Source: Lysobacter sp. BMK333-48F3
Lineage (GTDB): Bacteria; Pseudomonadota; Gammaproteobacteria; Xanthomonadales; Xanthomonadaceae
Length of the DNA stretch: 64,000 bases
Assembly: GCF_019733395.1 (NCBI RefSeq)
Contig: NZ_JAIHOO010000001.1
Location: 62,001 to 126,000, forward strand
Direction: 5' to 3'
Positions 1 through 11,270 of this stretch are shown one piece after another. The position numbers and the translations under genes were made by a program. Under the pieces are notes generated by a model. The model was not told where the DNA came from. It made no database searches and saw only the letters and a program-made list of their open reading frames with translations. Each line of letters begins with the position of its first letter. The first letter of the stretch is position 1.

Positions 1-1
1 G

Positions 2-2320
2 GAACGCCTGACGCTCCCGGACGGAAGCTGGATCGAATACGCCTACGACGCCGCCCAACGCCAAGCCGGGGTACTCGACTCCCTGGGCAACAAGATCGTT
101 TACACCCTCAATCCGGCCGGAGACCTGGAGCAAGAGAGCGTCTACGATCCGAGCGATCGCCTGGTGCGCGCTTCGAACCAGGTTTTCGATGCGCTGGGCC
201 GCCTGTCCAAGGCCTACGGCACCAATCCCAACCAAGCCACCACCTTCGGCTACGACGGCAATGGCAATCTGCGCACGACCTTGGAACCGTTGCGTCAGAA
301 CCCACAGGAACAGCGCTACGACGCCCTGGACCGGCTGAGAGCGACGATCGACCCGAAGGGCGGGAAGTCCGACTACGACTACGATACCCAGGACAATCTG
401 CGCAAAGTCGTCGATCCGCGCGGACTGGCTACGGTCTACGATTACAACGGCTTCAACGAGTTGTCCAAGCAGGTCAGCCCTGACACCGGAACCACGAGCT
501 TCGGGTACGACAGCGCTGGCAACCTGGCGCGCAAGCTGGACGCGCGAAACGCCGAGACGACCTATCGCTACGACGCGGCCAATCGTCTGCTGTCGATGAC
601 TTATCCGGACGAGACGGTGTCGTACGGCTACGACGAAGCCGGCGGAGGCGCCGGCGGCAAAGGCCGCCTGACCAGCCTGGGCGACGGCAGCGGCCGGGTG
701 CGCTATGTCTACGATGCGATGGGGCGCTTGCTGCAGAAGAGCCAACAGCTCGGCGCCGACAGCAACTCCGCGGCGCGCAAAGTCCTCGAATACAGCTATC
801 AGCTCGGCCGGGTCAGCGAAACCAAGCTGCCCTCCGGCGCACGCTTGCGCTACGTCTACGGCGCCGACGGACGCGTCGCCGAGATCAGCGTCAACGGCCA
901 GACCGTGGCGGGACAGATCGAGCATTTCCCCTACGGCGAACCCAAGGCCTGGAGCGACGCGGCCGGCCGCTATGAGCGGAGTTTCGACGCCGATGGCCGC
1001 ATCGACAGGTACACCATCGGAGCCGGCGAGACCCGGCTGCGCTACGACGACGCCGGGCGCATCGCCGAACAGACGGACATTTCGCCTGGACGGCCGGCGT
1101 GGCGCTTCGGCTACGACGAGCTGGACCGACTGCAGGATGCGACCAACCTCGACGGCAGCGGTCCGCTGGCGAACCTGGGATTGGCCTGGACGTTCGACGC
1201 CAACGGCAACCGGACGTCGCAGCAGCGCAGCGGCAACAATCCCGCGACCGTCGCTTATACGATCGATCCGGCGAGCAACCGCCTGACCGGACTGGCCGGA
1301 CAGAGCCGTGTCCACGATGCAGCGGGCAATACCACGCTCGCCGATGGCCAGACCTTCGTCTACTCGGCCCGCGGCCGGCCGGTCGAGGCGCGGCAGGGCA
1401 CGGCGGTGCTGGCTCGATATGCCTATAACGCCAAGGGCGAACGCGTGTGCTCCGCGCCTGCGGCCGGCGCTTGTCCCACCGCCGGCTCGGCGGGCAGCGG
1501 CTACCAACAGTTCGTCTACGATCTGGACGGACGCCTGATCGGCGAGTACGACGGCAACGGCAACCTGCTTGCCGAGCATGTATGGCTGGGCGACACGCCC
1601 ATCGCGGTGCTCAAGCCGGCCGCCACTGCGGCGCAGTTCGGCGGCCTGCCCGCAGGGGGCGATATCGCCGTCTACTTCGTGCGGCCGGACCAACAGAACA
1701 CGCCGCGCCTGGTGGTCAACGCCGCCGGCGCGCCGCTATGGCGCTGGGACAGCGCGCCCTTCGGCGATGCCGAGGCCGACCAGGATCCCTCCGGCAAGGG
1801 CGCTTTCGCCTATAGGCTGCGATTGCCGGGCCAGCAGTTCGATGCGGCCACAGGCAAGCATTACAACTACTTCCGCAGCTACGACCCGCAGATCGGCCGC
1901 TACCTGGAGAGCGACCCGCTGGGCCTGGACGACGGAGTGAACACCTACGGTTACGTCGGTTCCGACCCGCTCAACGACATCGACCCCGACGGCCTCAAGC
2001 GTGGAGGAAAGGCCAAGACCCCGCCCCCGCACGGCAATTGCCGCGACTTCAAGGGCGACTGCCATGTCTACATGGTGCTGGGGCCGGGCGGCTACATCTA
2101 CAAGATCGGCGAGAGCTGCGCCGGCTATAACGATCAAGGCATGTCCAAGCGATGCCAGCGTCAGGCCAACAAGTTGACCGCAGAGAAAGGCCGGAAGTAC
2201 CGCTGCGAGATCGTCTATCGCGCCAAGACCAAGGGTGCGGTCAGGGACGAAGAGGAACGCCGCATCAAGAATGCGCGAAAGTGCGGCTGTAAACTGCCTG
2301 GCAACAAAGGCAACCACTGA
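2..2320 (+). CDS. Rhs repeat protein, 3' part, with C-terminal GIY-YIG/T5orf172-like toxin domain (partial)
   Basis: The reading frame is open from base 2, so the 5' end lies outside the window; 772 residues are visible. Most of it is tandem YD repeats (many GYDxxGN and YxYDxxGR motifs), the shell of an Rhs polymorphic toxin. The conserved core end (YDPQIGRYLESDPLGL, then NDIDPDGL, to about base 1998) is followed by a distinct tip of about 106 residues. The tip is basic and cysteine-rich. It contains VYMVL then IYKIGES, a downstream Arg-rich helix, a Glu in DEEERRI and an Asn in LPGNKGNH, the order expected for GIY-YIG/T5orf172 nucleases. Rhs identity is certain; the nuclease assignment is motif inference. 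A probable immunity gene begins one base after the stop. Confidence 0.9.
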   Translation, partial: ERLTLPDGSWIEYAYDAAQRQAGVLDSLGNKIVYTLNPAGDLEQESVYDPSDRLVRASNQVFDALGRLSKAYGTNPNQATTFGYDGNGNLRTTLEPLRQNPQEQRYDALDRLRATIDPKGGKSDYDYDTQDNLRKVVDPRGLATVYDYNGFNELSKQVSPDTGTTSFGYDSAGNLARKLDARNAETTYRYDAANRLLSMTYPDETVSYGYDEAGGGAGGKGRLTSLGDGSGRVRYVYDAMGRLLQKSQQLGADSNSAARKVLEYSYQLGRVSETKLPSGARLRYVYGADGRVAEISVNGQTVAGQIEHFPYGEPKAWSDAAGRYERSFDADGRIDRYTIGAGETRLRYDDAGRIAEQTDISPGRPAWRFGYDELDRLQDATNLDGSGPLANLGLAWTFDANGNRTSQQRSGNNPATVAYTIDPASNRLTGLAGQSRVHDAAGNTTLADGQTFVYSARGRPVEARQGTAVLARYAYNAKGERVCSAPAAGACPTAGSAGSGYQQFVYDLDGRLIGEYDGNGNLLAEHVWLGDTPIAVLKPAATAAQFGGLPAGGDIAVYFVRPDQQNTPRLVVNAAGAPLWRWDSAPFGDAEADQDPSGKGAFAYRLRLPGQQFDAATGKHYNYFRSYDPQIGRYLESDPLGLDDGVNTYGYVGSDPLNDIDPDGLKRGGKAKTPPPHGNCRDFKGDCHVYMVLGPGGYIYKIGESCAGYNDQGMSKRCQRQANKLTAEKGRKYRCEIVYRAKTKGAVRDEEERRIKNARKCGCKLPGNKGNH

Positions 2321-2321
2321 C

Positions 2322-3173
2322 ATGACCCTACGAATCTTCATTCCGCTGCATACCGACCGGACCTTGTTCGATGGACGGCCGACCCATTCGCCCCGACTGG
2401 AAAACATCGTCGACGGCGCAGCCGATGCCCTGGCCGACGAATTGAGCGCGGTGGCCGCGGCGCACTGGCCCCAGCTTCGGCAGATATGCGTCAACTGCTG
2501 GCTGATCGATCGCGACGCTGCACTGGACAAGGATTCGCGTTTCGACAAGAAGAACGGCCAGTGGTCGCTCGGCCTTTCGCTGGACGCCGGCGGCTTGGCG
2601 GCAATGGGCGATCCCGACGGCGCGCTGTGGATCTTGATGAAAGTCGCGGCGGTCATGGACGCGGGATTGGAGCGCCAGTCGCAGCAGGAGCTGCGTTCGG
2701 CCCTGCAATCGGCGATCGGCGCCTGGTCCGGGGAGCGGCTCGCTGAATTCGGCGAGAGTTTCGCCGACGAGTTCGAGGACGACGACGCGGCGCCTGCGTC
2801 CCTCGCCTTGACTGCGGAGGCCGACGGACGGATCCGTCATCTGGGCGCGCTGCCGGCCAAGCGCGGCGAGCTGTGGATCATGCTGGGCACCCAGGCCGGG
2901 TACGACGAGCGCGCGGCCAACACGGTGCTCGACCGGATCGAAACCTGCATCCGCGAGGCCGCTCAAGGAAAGCAGGACGGCCGCTCTTTCGGTCCGGCGG
3001 TCTTCGACGCTTCGTTCCGGGTCAAGAACGTCAAACAGGCCGGCGACATTCTGGATGCCTTCATGCGCCAACAGCTGCCGAAGGCCGATTACGTCATCAG
3101 CGACGATTTCGAAGTGGTATTCGACGCCCAGGACGAGCGCAGAACGGCGCCTTCGGAATTCGGCGGCGCTTGA
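2322..3173 (+). CDS. Putative immunity protein for the Rhs toxin
   Basis: The product has 283 residues. I do not recognise the family. The ATG lies one base after the TGA of the Rhs gene, so the two are almost certainly cotranscribed and probably translationally coupled. The protein is clearly acidic (a DEFEDDD run near the middle, DERRTAPSEF at the end) and has no signal peptide or membrane segment, as expected for a cytoplasmic inhibitor of a basic nuclease tip. The last 110 residues, from ELWIML to VVFD, alternate predicted strands and helices in a ferredoxin-like order. The immunity role is inferred from position and charge only; it could instead be an unrelated accessory gene. Confidence 0.7.
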   Translation: MTLRIFIPLHTDRTLFDGRPTHSPRLENIVDGAADALADELSAVAAAHWPQLRQICVNCWLIDRDAALDKDSRFDKKNGQWSLGLSLDAGGLAAMGDPDGALWILMKVAAVMDAGLERQSQQELRSALQSAIGAWSGERLAEFGESFADEFEDDDAAPASLALTAEADGRIRHLGALPAKRGELWIMLGTQAGYDERAANTVLDRIETCIREAAQGKQDGRSFGPAVFDASFRVKNVKQAGDILDAFMRQQLPKADYVISDDFEVVFDAQDERRTAPSEFGGA

Positions 3174-3300
3174 CCGCCTCCGGATCGGGACGGACGAAGA
3201 AGGAAAGCAGTACCCGCCAGGCGGGAATCGCAGGAGCGGTCGCGGCACACCGGGAACGGAACTTCGCATGCATCCGCATGCCGACGGTCAGGGGAAGGAC

Positions 3301-6300
3301 ATGAAAGGAATCAAGGCTTACATCGCGATCGGCCTGGCGCTGCTGGCGCTGCTCAGCGGCATGCGCGATGGCCTGGCCGAGGATGCGCAGCTAGACCGTG
3401 GCCTGGATTGGCTGCAGGGTCAGGTGCAGTCCAACGGCAGCCTGTCTTCCGAGCGCGATTCGGTGGCCGTGGTCGAGCAGGTCCGCACCGAAGCCGCGCA
3501 CACCCTGGCCCAGGCCGGACGCACCAGCGCCCTGCCGGATCTTTCGCCGAGCGAACTGAGCGATCTGTCGACCGAACTGCTGGCGCGGCGGGTGATGGGG
3601 CTGGGCGCGGTCGGCCGGGTGCAGGACGCCGCCGAGACGCTCAACAGCCTGGTCGGCCGGGCCAACCGCGACGGCGGCTTCGGCGGTGCCAGCGCGCAGC
3701 CCAGCAACGCCCTGGACACCTCGCTGGCGCTGTTGGCGATGCGCTCGGGCGGCATGACCCGCAGCGCGCGGGTCGAGGCGGCGCTCGGTTATCTGGTGGC
3801 CAACGCCAACGCCGACGGCAGCTACCACCTCGCCCACGCGACCTATACCACCGCCTACGCCCTGCAGGCCTTCGTGCGCTATCGCAACGACTACAGCCTG
3901 AACCCGGCGATCGCGCGCACCCGCGCGGCCCTGGTCGCGCAGCAGAGCGACGGCGCCTACGGCGACAGCGTGTCCAACGCGGTGGCGACGATCGCGCTGG
4001 CCCAGTCCGGGCCGCTGATCGACACCGCGGCGGCGGTGGCCGCGCTGCGCGCCGCGCAGGGCGGCGACGGCAGTTGGGCCGGCGACCCCTATGTCACCGC
4101 GTTGGCGCTGCGCGCCCTGCTGGTCGCCAGCGACGCGCCGTCGATGCAGGCCGGGCAGATCGCCGGCGCTGTGTTCGACGCCGACTCCGGCCTGCCGGTG
4201 GCGCAGGCGCAGATCGCCCTGGCCGGCGCCGCGAACGCCGGCGTCAGCGGCGCCGACGGCGGTTTCGTGCTCGAGAACGTCGCCGCGGGCACCTACACCG
4301 TTACCGTCGCCCACGTCGGCTACGCCGATCACGTCGGCCAGGTGGTGGTGGAAGGCGGCAGCACCTCGCAGCTCGGCCGCATCCTGCTGCGCCTGGCCGA
4401 CCAGACCGCCGCCTTGCGCGGCACCGTCAGCGATTCGCGCAGCGCGCAGCCGCTGGCCGGCGCCAGCGTGCAGCTCAGCGGCCCGCTCGACACCCAGACC
4501 CAGACCGACGCCCAGGGCCGCTACGAACTGATCGGCCTGCCCGCCGGCCAATACACCATCCAGGTCGGCCGCAGCGGCTATCAGTCGCTGAGCCAGAGCG
4601 CGCAGTTGCCCGCGCGCACCGCGGTATCGTTCTCGCCCGCGCTGACGCCCGACGGCGATACGCCGCCGACCACCGCCCTGGCCCGCGGCATCGTGGTCAA
4701 GGCCGACGACGGCACGCCGATCGCCGGGGCGCGGGTCGAGCTGGCCGGCCAGAGCGCGCTGACCGGCGCCGACGGCCGCTTCTCGATCGAACCGCTCGCC
4801 GCCGGCGCATTCACCGGCAGCGCCCAGGCCGGCGGCTACGACAGCGTCAGTTTCAGCGGCGTGCTGGTCAACGGCAGCAACGACCTCGGACGCATTCCGC
4901 TGGCCGCGGCGCAAACCCGCCGCAGCCTGATCGGCACGGTGACCTCCAGCGCCACCGGCGCGCCGCTGGCCGGCGTCTCGCTGACCCTCAACGGCGCCGC
5001 CGCGGGCCAGACCGACGCCGCCGGCCAGTACCGGATCGAGGACACCGGCAGCGCCCAGGTCGAACTGCGTTTCGACGCGGTCGGGTACCAATCGCGCACG
5101 GCCACCACGCGCCTGGAGAATCCGGGCGTCTACCGCATCGACGCCCAGCTCGACGACCTGCGCGAAGGCAGCTTCCAGGTGCTGAACCTGCGCGCCGCGC
5201 CGGCCGCATTGAAGCCGGGCGAAACGATGCGGATCAGCGCCGACATCGCCAACCTCAACGACGAAGCCAAGCCGGCCCTGGTGCTGGTGCGCTTGCTCGA
5301 CAGCGCCGGCGCCAAGGTCGCGCAGTTGTGCGGCGCCGAAAGCCCCGGCCTGCCGCCGCAATGCGAGTACGCCTTCGACCCGCGCCAGACCAAGTCCTTC
5401 GTGCTCGACTGGACCGCCACCAACCTGCCGGCCGGACGCTACACCCTGGCCCTGCACGTGGTCGCGCCGGGCAGCGTCATCGAAACCACCCCGCTGGGGC
5501 TGATCTACGGCATGGACAGCCGCGAGATCGAGATCGCCGCCCTGCTCGGCCTGCAGGGTTCGGTAACGCCGTCGCCGCCGGTGATGATCCCCAATTCGCC
5601 GTCCGGCGTGGACTTCAGCGCGACCCTGCAGAACAAGGGCAACGCCTTGATCGAAGCCGGCGAAGCGCGCCTGACCGTGACCCGGCGCAGCGACGGCACG
5701 CTCGCCCACAGCGCCACCGTGGCCCTGCCGGAGTTGCTGCCCAACGCCATCGCCGAACTCGGCTTCGGCCGTTGGCAGCCGCCGGCCACGGGCGCCGAGT
5801 ACGACTTGCGCGTGGTCTCCACCGATCCCCGGGTCGGCGGCGCGGCACTCGGCGAGTTCTTCGTCGGCGACGCCGCCACCGCCGAGTTCCAGGTCACCCC
5901 GACCCAAACCGGCGACGGCAATCAGCGCGTGGAAGCGGTGCTGACGGTCAAGGGCGTCGACAACCGCACCGGCCAGGGCAGCGACCCGCTGTTCGCCCTG
6001 GTGCGCGCGGCGGTCCAGCGCGGCGGCGGCTACACCTCGGTCAACGCTTTGAACTGGCAACGCAGCAACCAGTGCCTGGGCTGCCATATCCAGACCCAGA
6101 GCCTGTACGGCCTGGGCAGCTCGATCGACAAGGCCGACGTCGACAAGGCCGCGGCTTTGTATCTGCAGAACTCGCAGAGCGCGACCGTGCAGAGCGATCG
6201 CTCGATCCACAACGCCCACCCGGGTTTCCGCAATACCTCCTCGATGCTCGGCCTGTGGAGCATGGCCGCATGGCCGGACCGCCGCGCCACGTTCAACGCG

Positions 6301-9300
6301 CGCTACCGCGTCGCCGACTATCTGCTCGACCGCACCGTCCGCGTGGCCAATGGCGCGTACTGGAATCGCGACCACGACACCGGCTGGCTGGTGGAGGGCC
6401 CGGCCGCGAGCGCGACCGTGGTCGAAGGCATGGTCAGCGTGTTGAGCGACGCCGAGCGCTTCGGCATCGCCCAGATGCGCGAGTACCGCCCGGTGCAGCA
6501 CAACGGCCCGTCGGAGTTCGTCGATCTGGCCGGCGCGCCGGACGGCCGCGTGTTCGCCCTGCAGCGCAGCGGTGCGGTGCTGGTCTACGATCCGGCCGCC
6601 AATACGGTCGTTCCGTTCTTCCGCACCGCCGTGGGCGCCGTGTATACCGGCATCGCGGTCGGCGGCGACGGCGCGGTCTACGTGTCCTCGCGCCCGCAAG
6701 CCGGCAAGGCGCCGGTGATCGAGAGGATCAGCCCCGACGCCGCCTCCAGCGCGACGGTGGCGACCCTGCCGGTGCCTGCCGATGCGATCGACTTCACCCC
6801 GGACGGAAAGATCGCCGCGCTGAACTACGGCGAACGATCGCTGTACCTGGCCGATCTCGCCGCAGGCACCCAGCAGCGCATCTCGATCGGCGGGCTGATC
6901 GTTTCGCCCTCGAACGTGACCGCCGCGGCCGACGGCGCCTTGATGGTGACCAGCGACAGCGCGTTCGGCGCAGTGCGGGTCGCGCGCGACGGCACTCAGA
7001 GCCGCGCTTACGAAGGCAGCATGGCGGCACTGCGCGACCTGGCCTACGCCGGCGACGGCCGCGCCTACGCCGGCGGCGCTTACGCGATCACCGAAATCAG
7101 CGCCGACGGCCTGATGGAAAGCCATGCCGTCGCCGGCGGCCGATACCGCATGGCGGTCGCCGCGGGCAAGGTCTACGGCCTGAGCAGCACCGGCAACTGG
7201 ACGATCTACGAGCACGAGCCGGTGTTTACTCAGATCGCGCCGCGGCTGGCGCAGATGCGCGAGGCGGTCGAACAATCGGCCAAGTACTTCGAGACCTACG
7301 CCAACAACGGCGTGTCCTCGCAGGCGTTCCGGTTGATGATCCTGGCCGAGGCGCGCCCCTACATCGCCGACGCGGCGCTGGCCGGGAAAGTCGACGCGCG
7401 CGTGGCCGAGCTGGTGCAGGAGTTGCGCAGCGCACAGCGCGCCGACGGCGGCTGGAGCCGCTACGCCGGCGCCGGCCAACCCAGCGATCCGCTGGTCACC
7501 GCGATCGTCGGCACCGCGCTGGATTACAACAACCCGCTGCCGACCGATCCGGTGCTGCGCAAGACCGTCCAGTACCTGCTGACCAAGCAGAACCCCGACG
7601 GCTCCTGGTACGGCCAGTACTTCTCCACCCACCTGGGCGCGACCAGCTACGTCATGGCCTACCTGCCCAAGGCGGTCGCGCGGCTGGGCGGCATCGACGT
7701 CGGCCTGGGCCTGGAATTCGGACCCGACGTGCGCCTGCTCGGCTCGTCGGTGACCCCGGACAGCAGCACCGTCCATCCCGACGGTTCCTCGGCTTACGGC
7801 TTCACTCTGGGCCGGATCGACTCGTCCGGCGCGCGCTTCGTGTTCAGCCTGGAACTGGTGGCGATGCGCATCGACGAATGGCGGCGCATCGCCCAGCGTG
7901 CGTTCCTGCGCTTCGTCAACAGCTTCAACGGCGAGACCGTGGAAGCGCCGATCGCGATCCCGAGCGTGCACGCCGCCAGCAAGTACCAGCTCAGCCTGGC
8001 CCTCAACGCGGCGCTGTTCCGCGCCAACGAGGACGTGCTGGTGCAGCCCACGGTGCGCAACGGCGGCTCCAGCCACACCAGCGGCAGCCTGCGCTACTTC
8101 ATCGAAACCGCCGAAGGCGCGCCGGTCGCGGAACTGCCGGTGGTGGGCTTCACCGATCTGGCGATCGGCGACCAGCGCACCCTGCCCCAGCCTTGGAACA
8201 CCGGAGTTTCGCGCGCCGGCGACTACCGCGCGCGGGTGCTGCTGCTGAGCCCGGACGGACAGACGCTGGGCGAGGCGGTGCAGCCGTTCTCGATCCAGAC
8301 CACCTCGACCGGGCCGCAGCTGAGCTCGGCCGTGGCCACCGACAAGCCGGTCTACGATCCGTTCGAGGTCGTGCAGGTGCTCGGCAAGGTCCGCAACCTG
8401 ACTCTCAACAGCCGCTATGAGCAGCTGACCGTCAGCGAGACCGTGACCACGCCGGCCGGAACCACGTTGTGGACCGGCTCGCTGGCGATCGAGACGCTCA
8501 ATCCCAGCACCACCCTGCCGGCCCACTTCCAGTTCAACCTGGTAGCGGCCCCGGCCGGCGCCTACACCGTGACCCAGGTGGTCTCGGCCGCCGACGGCAC
8601 GGTGCTCGACACCCGTACCGCCGGCTTCCAGGTGCGCTCCAGCTCGGTCGGCGGCGCCGGCTTGTCGGGCACGATCGCGGCGATACCGGAGGAAGTCGAA
8701 GCCGGCTCGACCAGCAGCCTCACCGTGGGCCTGCGCAATCAGGGCAATGCCGACTTCTCCGGTCTGCCGGTGATCGTCAGCGTGATCGACCCGCAAAGCG
8801 AGAACGTGTTGGCGAGCTGGACCGAGCACCGCGAGCTGGCGGTCGGCGCCCAGTTGTCCTATGCGCAGCCCTGGAATACGGCCGGCGTCGCGCCGGGCCA
8901 GTACCAGGCGGTGTTGCAGGCGCGCGTCGGCGACCGCTTGGTCACTCTGGCGCACGCGCCGGTGCGGGTGATCGAGCTGCCGGTCAAGGCTGAGATGAGC
9001 CAGGCGATCGTCGCCACCGGCCGGGTGCTGGTGCTGGTCAGCTGCAAGGACAGCGGCGGCTGCCACGGCTACGACGCCTATCACGATCACGCTCTGGACC
9101 ACGCAGGCGAGGCGCAACCGGCCCTGCAGTCGCCGGCGCCGGAGTCGACCGCGATCGTCGCCAGCGGCGGCGGCCATGGCGGCGGCCACGACCAGTGCGC
9201 GCGCGACCGCGCCGCCTTCATCGACGCCCTGCTCACCCAGATGGGCATCGAGCACAAGGTGGTCACCGAGGGCACGGCCTTCGCCCGCGAATACGCCACC

Positions 9301-10329
9301 GGCCGCTACGACACCTACTGGATCAGCGGCGGCGCCGAGAAGCTGGCCAACCGCTTCGCCCAGGAACTGCGCGAAGCGGTGCAGCAGGGCGACGGCCTGT
9401 TCGTCGAAGGCAGCCACGACTCGCGCAACCAGATCGTCAACGACGCCCTGGGAGTGAAGTTCCAGGGCCAGCTGTCGGGCAACCGGCATGCGGCGGTGAT
9501 GAGCGGCGAATTCGACGTCGGCCGCTTCGACGCCGGCGGCGACGCCTTGCGCTACGTCGCCATCGGCGCGCAGGTGAAGGGGCGCTACGACAGCGCCACC
9601 GGCACCCCGGCGTTCTTCGTCAACGCCTACGGCACCGGCCGCTCCGCCCTGGCCGGCTTCGACTTCGTGCAGGCCCTGATCGACGCCGATTCCGCCGCCC
9701 AGGCGCGCGAACTGCTGCGGCGCACGCTGGCCCATGTGATGCCGCAGACGCCGGCTTACGGCCTGGCCGGCGGCTATCTGTCGGTGCGCACCCAGGTGCG
9801 CAACCTGGCCAAGCCGGTCGAGCTGGAATTGCTCAACCAGGCGCTGGCGCCGTTGCGGGTCGAAGATGGAACGCCGCAACCGCAGACCCTGTCGTCCGCG
9901 CTGGCGCTGTGGCGCTTCCCGCTGGCGCTGGCGCAGACCCGCGAGTTCCGCGTCAGCCTGCGCCTGCCTGCGGCCTCGGGCAGCTATACGCTCGATTCGC
10001 TGCTGCGCACCGCCGGCGGCCAGCAGGCGCTGGCCAGCAACCGGCTCGGCATCGTGGTCGCGCGCCCGGCCGACCTGGTCGCGCTGCTGCAGCGCGATCT
10101 GGATGCCCTGCCGCTGACCAGCCCGCCGGACCGCAATGCGCGCAACCGGGTGAAGTCGTACCTGAGCCAGGCAGGGAGCGACTTGCAGGCCGGACGGCGC
10201 GACAGCGCGGTGGACGCCCTGCTCAAGGCGATCGGCGAGTTGGCGAAGATCCGCTCGGTCTCCACCGCCGACTGCCGCGTGCAACTGGCGACGCTGGTCA
10301 AGGCCGCGCGGGTCGCGGCGCTGCCGTGA
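3301..10329 (+). CDS. Giant secreted multidomain protein: alpha-toroid repeats, regulatory-like Ig domains, CXXCH motif, beta-propeller
   Basis: The product has 2342 residues; the start was chosen at an ATG followed by a clear signal peptide ([20 protein letters not shown]). Residues 25-280 carry prenyltransferase/squalene-oxidase-type toroid repeats (DGGFGG, DGSY, DGAY, DGSW). Residues 284-625 are four carboxypeptidase-regulatory-like domains (GxVxDxxSGxPLAGAxV). CARDB-like Ig segments follow. At 925-929 there is a CLGCH motif, then helical repeats to about 1065, a WD/NHL-like propeller at about 1070-1305, and resumed toroid repeats (DGGWSRY, DGSWYGQ) to 1470. More Ig domains follow, then a His-rich segment (1915-1965, including GGCH and GGGHGGGH), an alpha/beta domain reminiscent of class I amidotransferases (1965-2150) and a helical tail. 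The function is unknown; an envelope or extracellular role is inferred. Confidence 0.85.
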   Translation: MKGIKAYIAIGLALLALLSGMRDGLAEDAQLDRGLDWLQGQVQSNGSLSSERDSVAVVEQVRTEAAHTLAQAGRTSALPDLSPSELSDLSTELLARRVMGLGAVGRVQDAAETLNSLVGRANRDGGFGGASAQPSNALDTSLALLAMRSGGMTRSARVEAALGYLVANANADGSYHLAHATYTTAYALQAFVRYRNDYSLNPAIARTRAALVAQQSDGAYGDSVSNAVATIALAQSGPLIDTAAAVAALRAAQGGDGSWAGDPYVTALALRALLVASDAPSMQAGQIAGAVFDADSGLPVAQAQIALAGAANAGVSGADGGFVLENVAAGTYTVTVAHVGYADHVGQVVVEGGSTSQLGRILLRLADQTAALRGTVSDSRSAQPLAGASVQLSGPLDTQTQTDAQGRYELIGLPAGQYTIQVGRSGYQSLSQSAQLPARTAVSFSPALTPDGDTPPTTALARGIVVKADDGTPIAGARVELAGQSALTGADGRFSIEPLAAGAFTGSAQAGGYDSVSFSGVLVNGSNDLGRIPLAAAQTRRSLIGTVTSSATGAPLAGVSLTLNGAAAGQTDAAGQYRIEDTGSAQVELRFDAVGYQSRTATTRLENPGVYRIDAQLDDLREGSFQVLNLRAAPAALKPGETMRISADIANLNDEAKPALVLVRLLDSAGAKVAQLCGAESPGLPPQCEYAFDPRQTKSFVLDWTATNLPAGRYTLALHVVAPGSVIETTPLGLIYGMDSREIEIAALLGLQGSVTPSPPVMIPNSPSGVDFSATLQNKGNALIEAGEARLTVTRRSDGTLAHSATVALPELLPNAIAELGFGRWQPPATGAEYDLRVVSTDPRVGGAALGEFFVGDAATAEFQVTPTQTGDGNQRVEAVLTVKGVDNRTGQGSDPLFALVRAAVQRGGGYTSVNALNWQRSNQCLGCHIQTQSLYGLGSSIDKADVDKAAALYLQNSQSATVQSDRSIHNAHPGFRNTSSMLGLWSMAAWPDRRATFNARYRVADYLLDRTVRVANGAYWNRDHDTGWLVEGPAASATVVEGMVSVLSDAERFGIAQMREYRPVQHNGPSEFVDLAGAPDGRVFALQRSGAVLVYDPAANTVVPFFRTAVGAVYTGIAVGGDGAVYVSSRPQAGKAPVIERISPDAASSATVATLPVPADAIDFTPDGKIAALNYGERSLYLADLAAGTQQRISIGGLIVSPSNVTAAADGALMVTSDSAFGAVRVARDGTQSRAYEGSMAALRDLAYAGDGRAYAGGAYAITEISADGLMESHAVAGGRYRMAVAAGKVYGLSSTGNWTIYEHEPVFTQIAPRLAQMREAVEQSAKYFETYANNGVSSQAFRLMILAEARPYIADAALAGKVDARVAELVQELRSAQRADGGWSRYAGAGQPSDPLVTAIVGTALDYNNPLPTDPVLRKTVQYLLTKQNPDGSWYGQYFSTHLGATSYVMAYLPKAVARLGGIDVGLGLEFGPDVRLLGSSVTPDSSTVHPDGSSAYGFTLGRIDSSGARFVFSLELVAMRIDEWRRIAQRAFLRFVNSFNGETVEAPIAIPSVHAASKYQLSLALNAALFRANEDVLVQPTVRNGGSSHTSGSLRYFIETAEGAPVAELPVVGFTDLAIGDQRTLPQPWNTGVSRAGDYRARVLLLSPDGQTLGEAVQPFSIQTTSTGPQLSSAVATDKPVYDPFEVVQVLGKVRNLTLNSRYEQLTVSETVTTPAGTTLWTGSLAIETLNPSTTLPAHFQFNLVAAPAGAYTVTQVVSAADGTVLDTRTAGFQVRSSSVGGAGLSGTIAAIPEEVEAGSTSSLTVGLRNQGNADFSGLPVIVSVIDPQSENVLASWTEHRELAVGAQLSYAQPWNTAGVAPGQYQAVLQARVGDRLVTLAHAPVRVIELPVKAEMSQAIVATGRVLVLVSCKDSGGCHGYDAYHDHALDHAGEAQPALQSPAPESTAIVASGGGHGGGHDQCARDRAAFIDALLTQMGIEHKVVTEGTAFAREYATGRYDTYWISGGAEKLANRFAQELREAVQQGDGLFVEGSHDSRNQIVNDALGVKFQGQLSGNRHAAVMSGEFDVGRFDAGGDALRYVAIGAQVKGRYDSATGTPAFFVNAYGTGRSALAGFDFVQALIDADSAAQARELLRRTLAHVMPQTPAYGLAGGYLSVRTQVRNLAKPVELELLNQALAPLRVEDGTPQPQTLSSALALWRFPLALAQTREFRVSLRLPAASGSYTLDSLLRTAGGQQALASNRLGIVVARPADLVALLQRDLDALPLTSPPDRNARNRVKSYLSQAGSDLQAGRRDSAVDALLKAIGELAKIRSVSTADCRVQLATLVKAARVAALP

Positions 10330-10332
10330 ACG

Positions 10333-10363
10333 CTCGCGGGCCCGGCGCCGCCGGGCTCGCGAG
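10333..10363. terminator. Strong GC hairpin after the giant gene
   Basis: CTCGCG-G-GCCCGGC and GCCGGGC-T-CGCGAG form a 14-bp stem, including one G.T wobble, with a GCC loop. It begins 4 bases after the stop. No T-run follows, so it is either a terminator hairpin or an mRNA-protecting structure. Confidence 0.55.
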
Positions 10364-10465
10364 GCCGCCGGCGATGCTGGCATGATCGAACCGGCCGTCG
10401 CCGCAGGCGCGGCCGACGGACGCGGCGAACGGTTCGCCGGCGCAAGCACAAAGGACTCCAGGCGC

Positions 10466-11173
10466 ATGTTGAGGAAACTGTTGGCGGAAGGCGTGGGCAC
10501 GATGTGGCTGGTGCTCGGCGGCTGCGGCAGCGCGGTGCTGGCGCTGGGCTTTCCCGACGTGGGCATCGGCCTGCTCGGCGTGTCGCTGGCGTTCGGCTTG
10601 AGCGTGCTCACCGCCGCCTACGCGCTGGGCCCGATCTCCGGCGCCCACTTCAACCCGGCGGTCACCGTCGGCCTGACGGTCGCCGGACGCTTCCCGGCCA
10701 GACAGGCGCCGCTGTACGTACTGGCGCAGCTGCTCGGCGCCGTCGCCGGCGCGGCGCTGCTGTACCTGATCGCCAGCGGCAAGGTCGGCTTCGAGCTGGC
10801 CAACGGACTGGCGTCGAACGGTTATGCGGAACGTTCGCCGGGCGGCTATTCGATGCTCGCGGCGCTGGTGTGCGAGACGGCGATGACGGCGATGTTCCTG
10901 CTGATCATCCTCGGCGCCACCTCGGCGCGCGCGCCGGCCGGCTTCGCCCCGATCGCGATCGGCCTGGCCCTGACCCTGATCCACCTGGTCAGCATTCCGG
11001 TCACCAACACCTCGGTCAATCCGGCCCGCAGCACCGGCCCGGCCTTGCTGGTCGGCGGCTGGGCCCTGTCGCAGCTGTGGCTGTTCTGGCTCGCGCCCTC
11101 GCTGGGCGCGGTTCTGGCCGGCGGGTTGTGGCGCTATCTGGGCGCGGAAAACCGGTCCGCCGATCCGGCCTGA
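10466..11173 (+). CDS. aqpZ: Aquaporin Z
   Basis: The product is a 235-residue inner-membrane water channel of the MIP family. The ATG at 10466 follows AAAGGACTCC, a good ribosome-binding site, and gives the usual AqpZ N-terminus. Both hemipore motifs are present: NPA at residues 63-65 (HFNPAVT) and 185-187 (TSVNPARST). The selectivity-filter residues F43, H173, T182 and R188 nearly match the numbering known for E. coli AqpZ, which argues for water rather than glycerol transport. Six hydrophobic helices are visible. The gene faces ssb across a bidirectional terminator and appears to be a single transcription unit. Confidence 0.95.
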   Translation: MLRKLLAEGVGTMWLVLGGCGSAVLALGFPDVGIGLLGVSLAFGLSVLTAAYALGPISGAHFNPAVTVGLTVAGRFPARQAPLYVLAQLLGAVAGAALLYLIASGKVGFELANGLASNGYAERSPGGYSMLAALVCETAMTAMFLLIILGATSARAPAGFAPIAIGLALTLIHLVSIPVTNTSVNPARSTGPALLVGGWALSQLWLFWLAPSLGAVLAGGLWRYLGAENRSADPA

Positions 11174-11213
11174 GGCCCGGGCCACGCCGCCGGCGCGGCC
11201 GATGGCGGCCAAC

Positions 11214-11245
11214 AAAAAGCCCTCCATGCGGAGGGCTTTGTTTTG
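11214..11245. terminator. Bidirectional rho-independent terminator between aqpZ and ssb
   Basis: AAAAA precedes a 7-bp stem GCCCTCC/GGAGGGC with an ATGC loop, followed by TTTGTTTTG. The A-run and T-run on opposite sides let it work in both directions between the converging genes. Confidence 0.9.
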
Positions 11246-11270
11246 TTCCGAAGACCCGGCTGGCCGGGCT

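Noticed and set aside
3391..10611. A 2400-codon open frame on the minus strand opposite the giant protein gene.
   Set aside because: It is Arg/Ala/Gly-rich, has no recognisable domain and mirrors a well-supported plus-strand protein with clear domains; long antisense frames are expected at this GC content.
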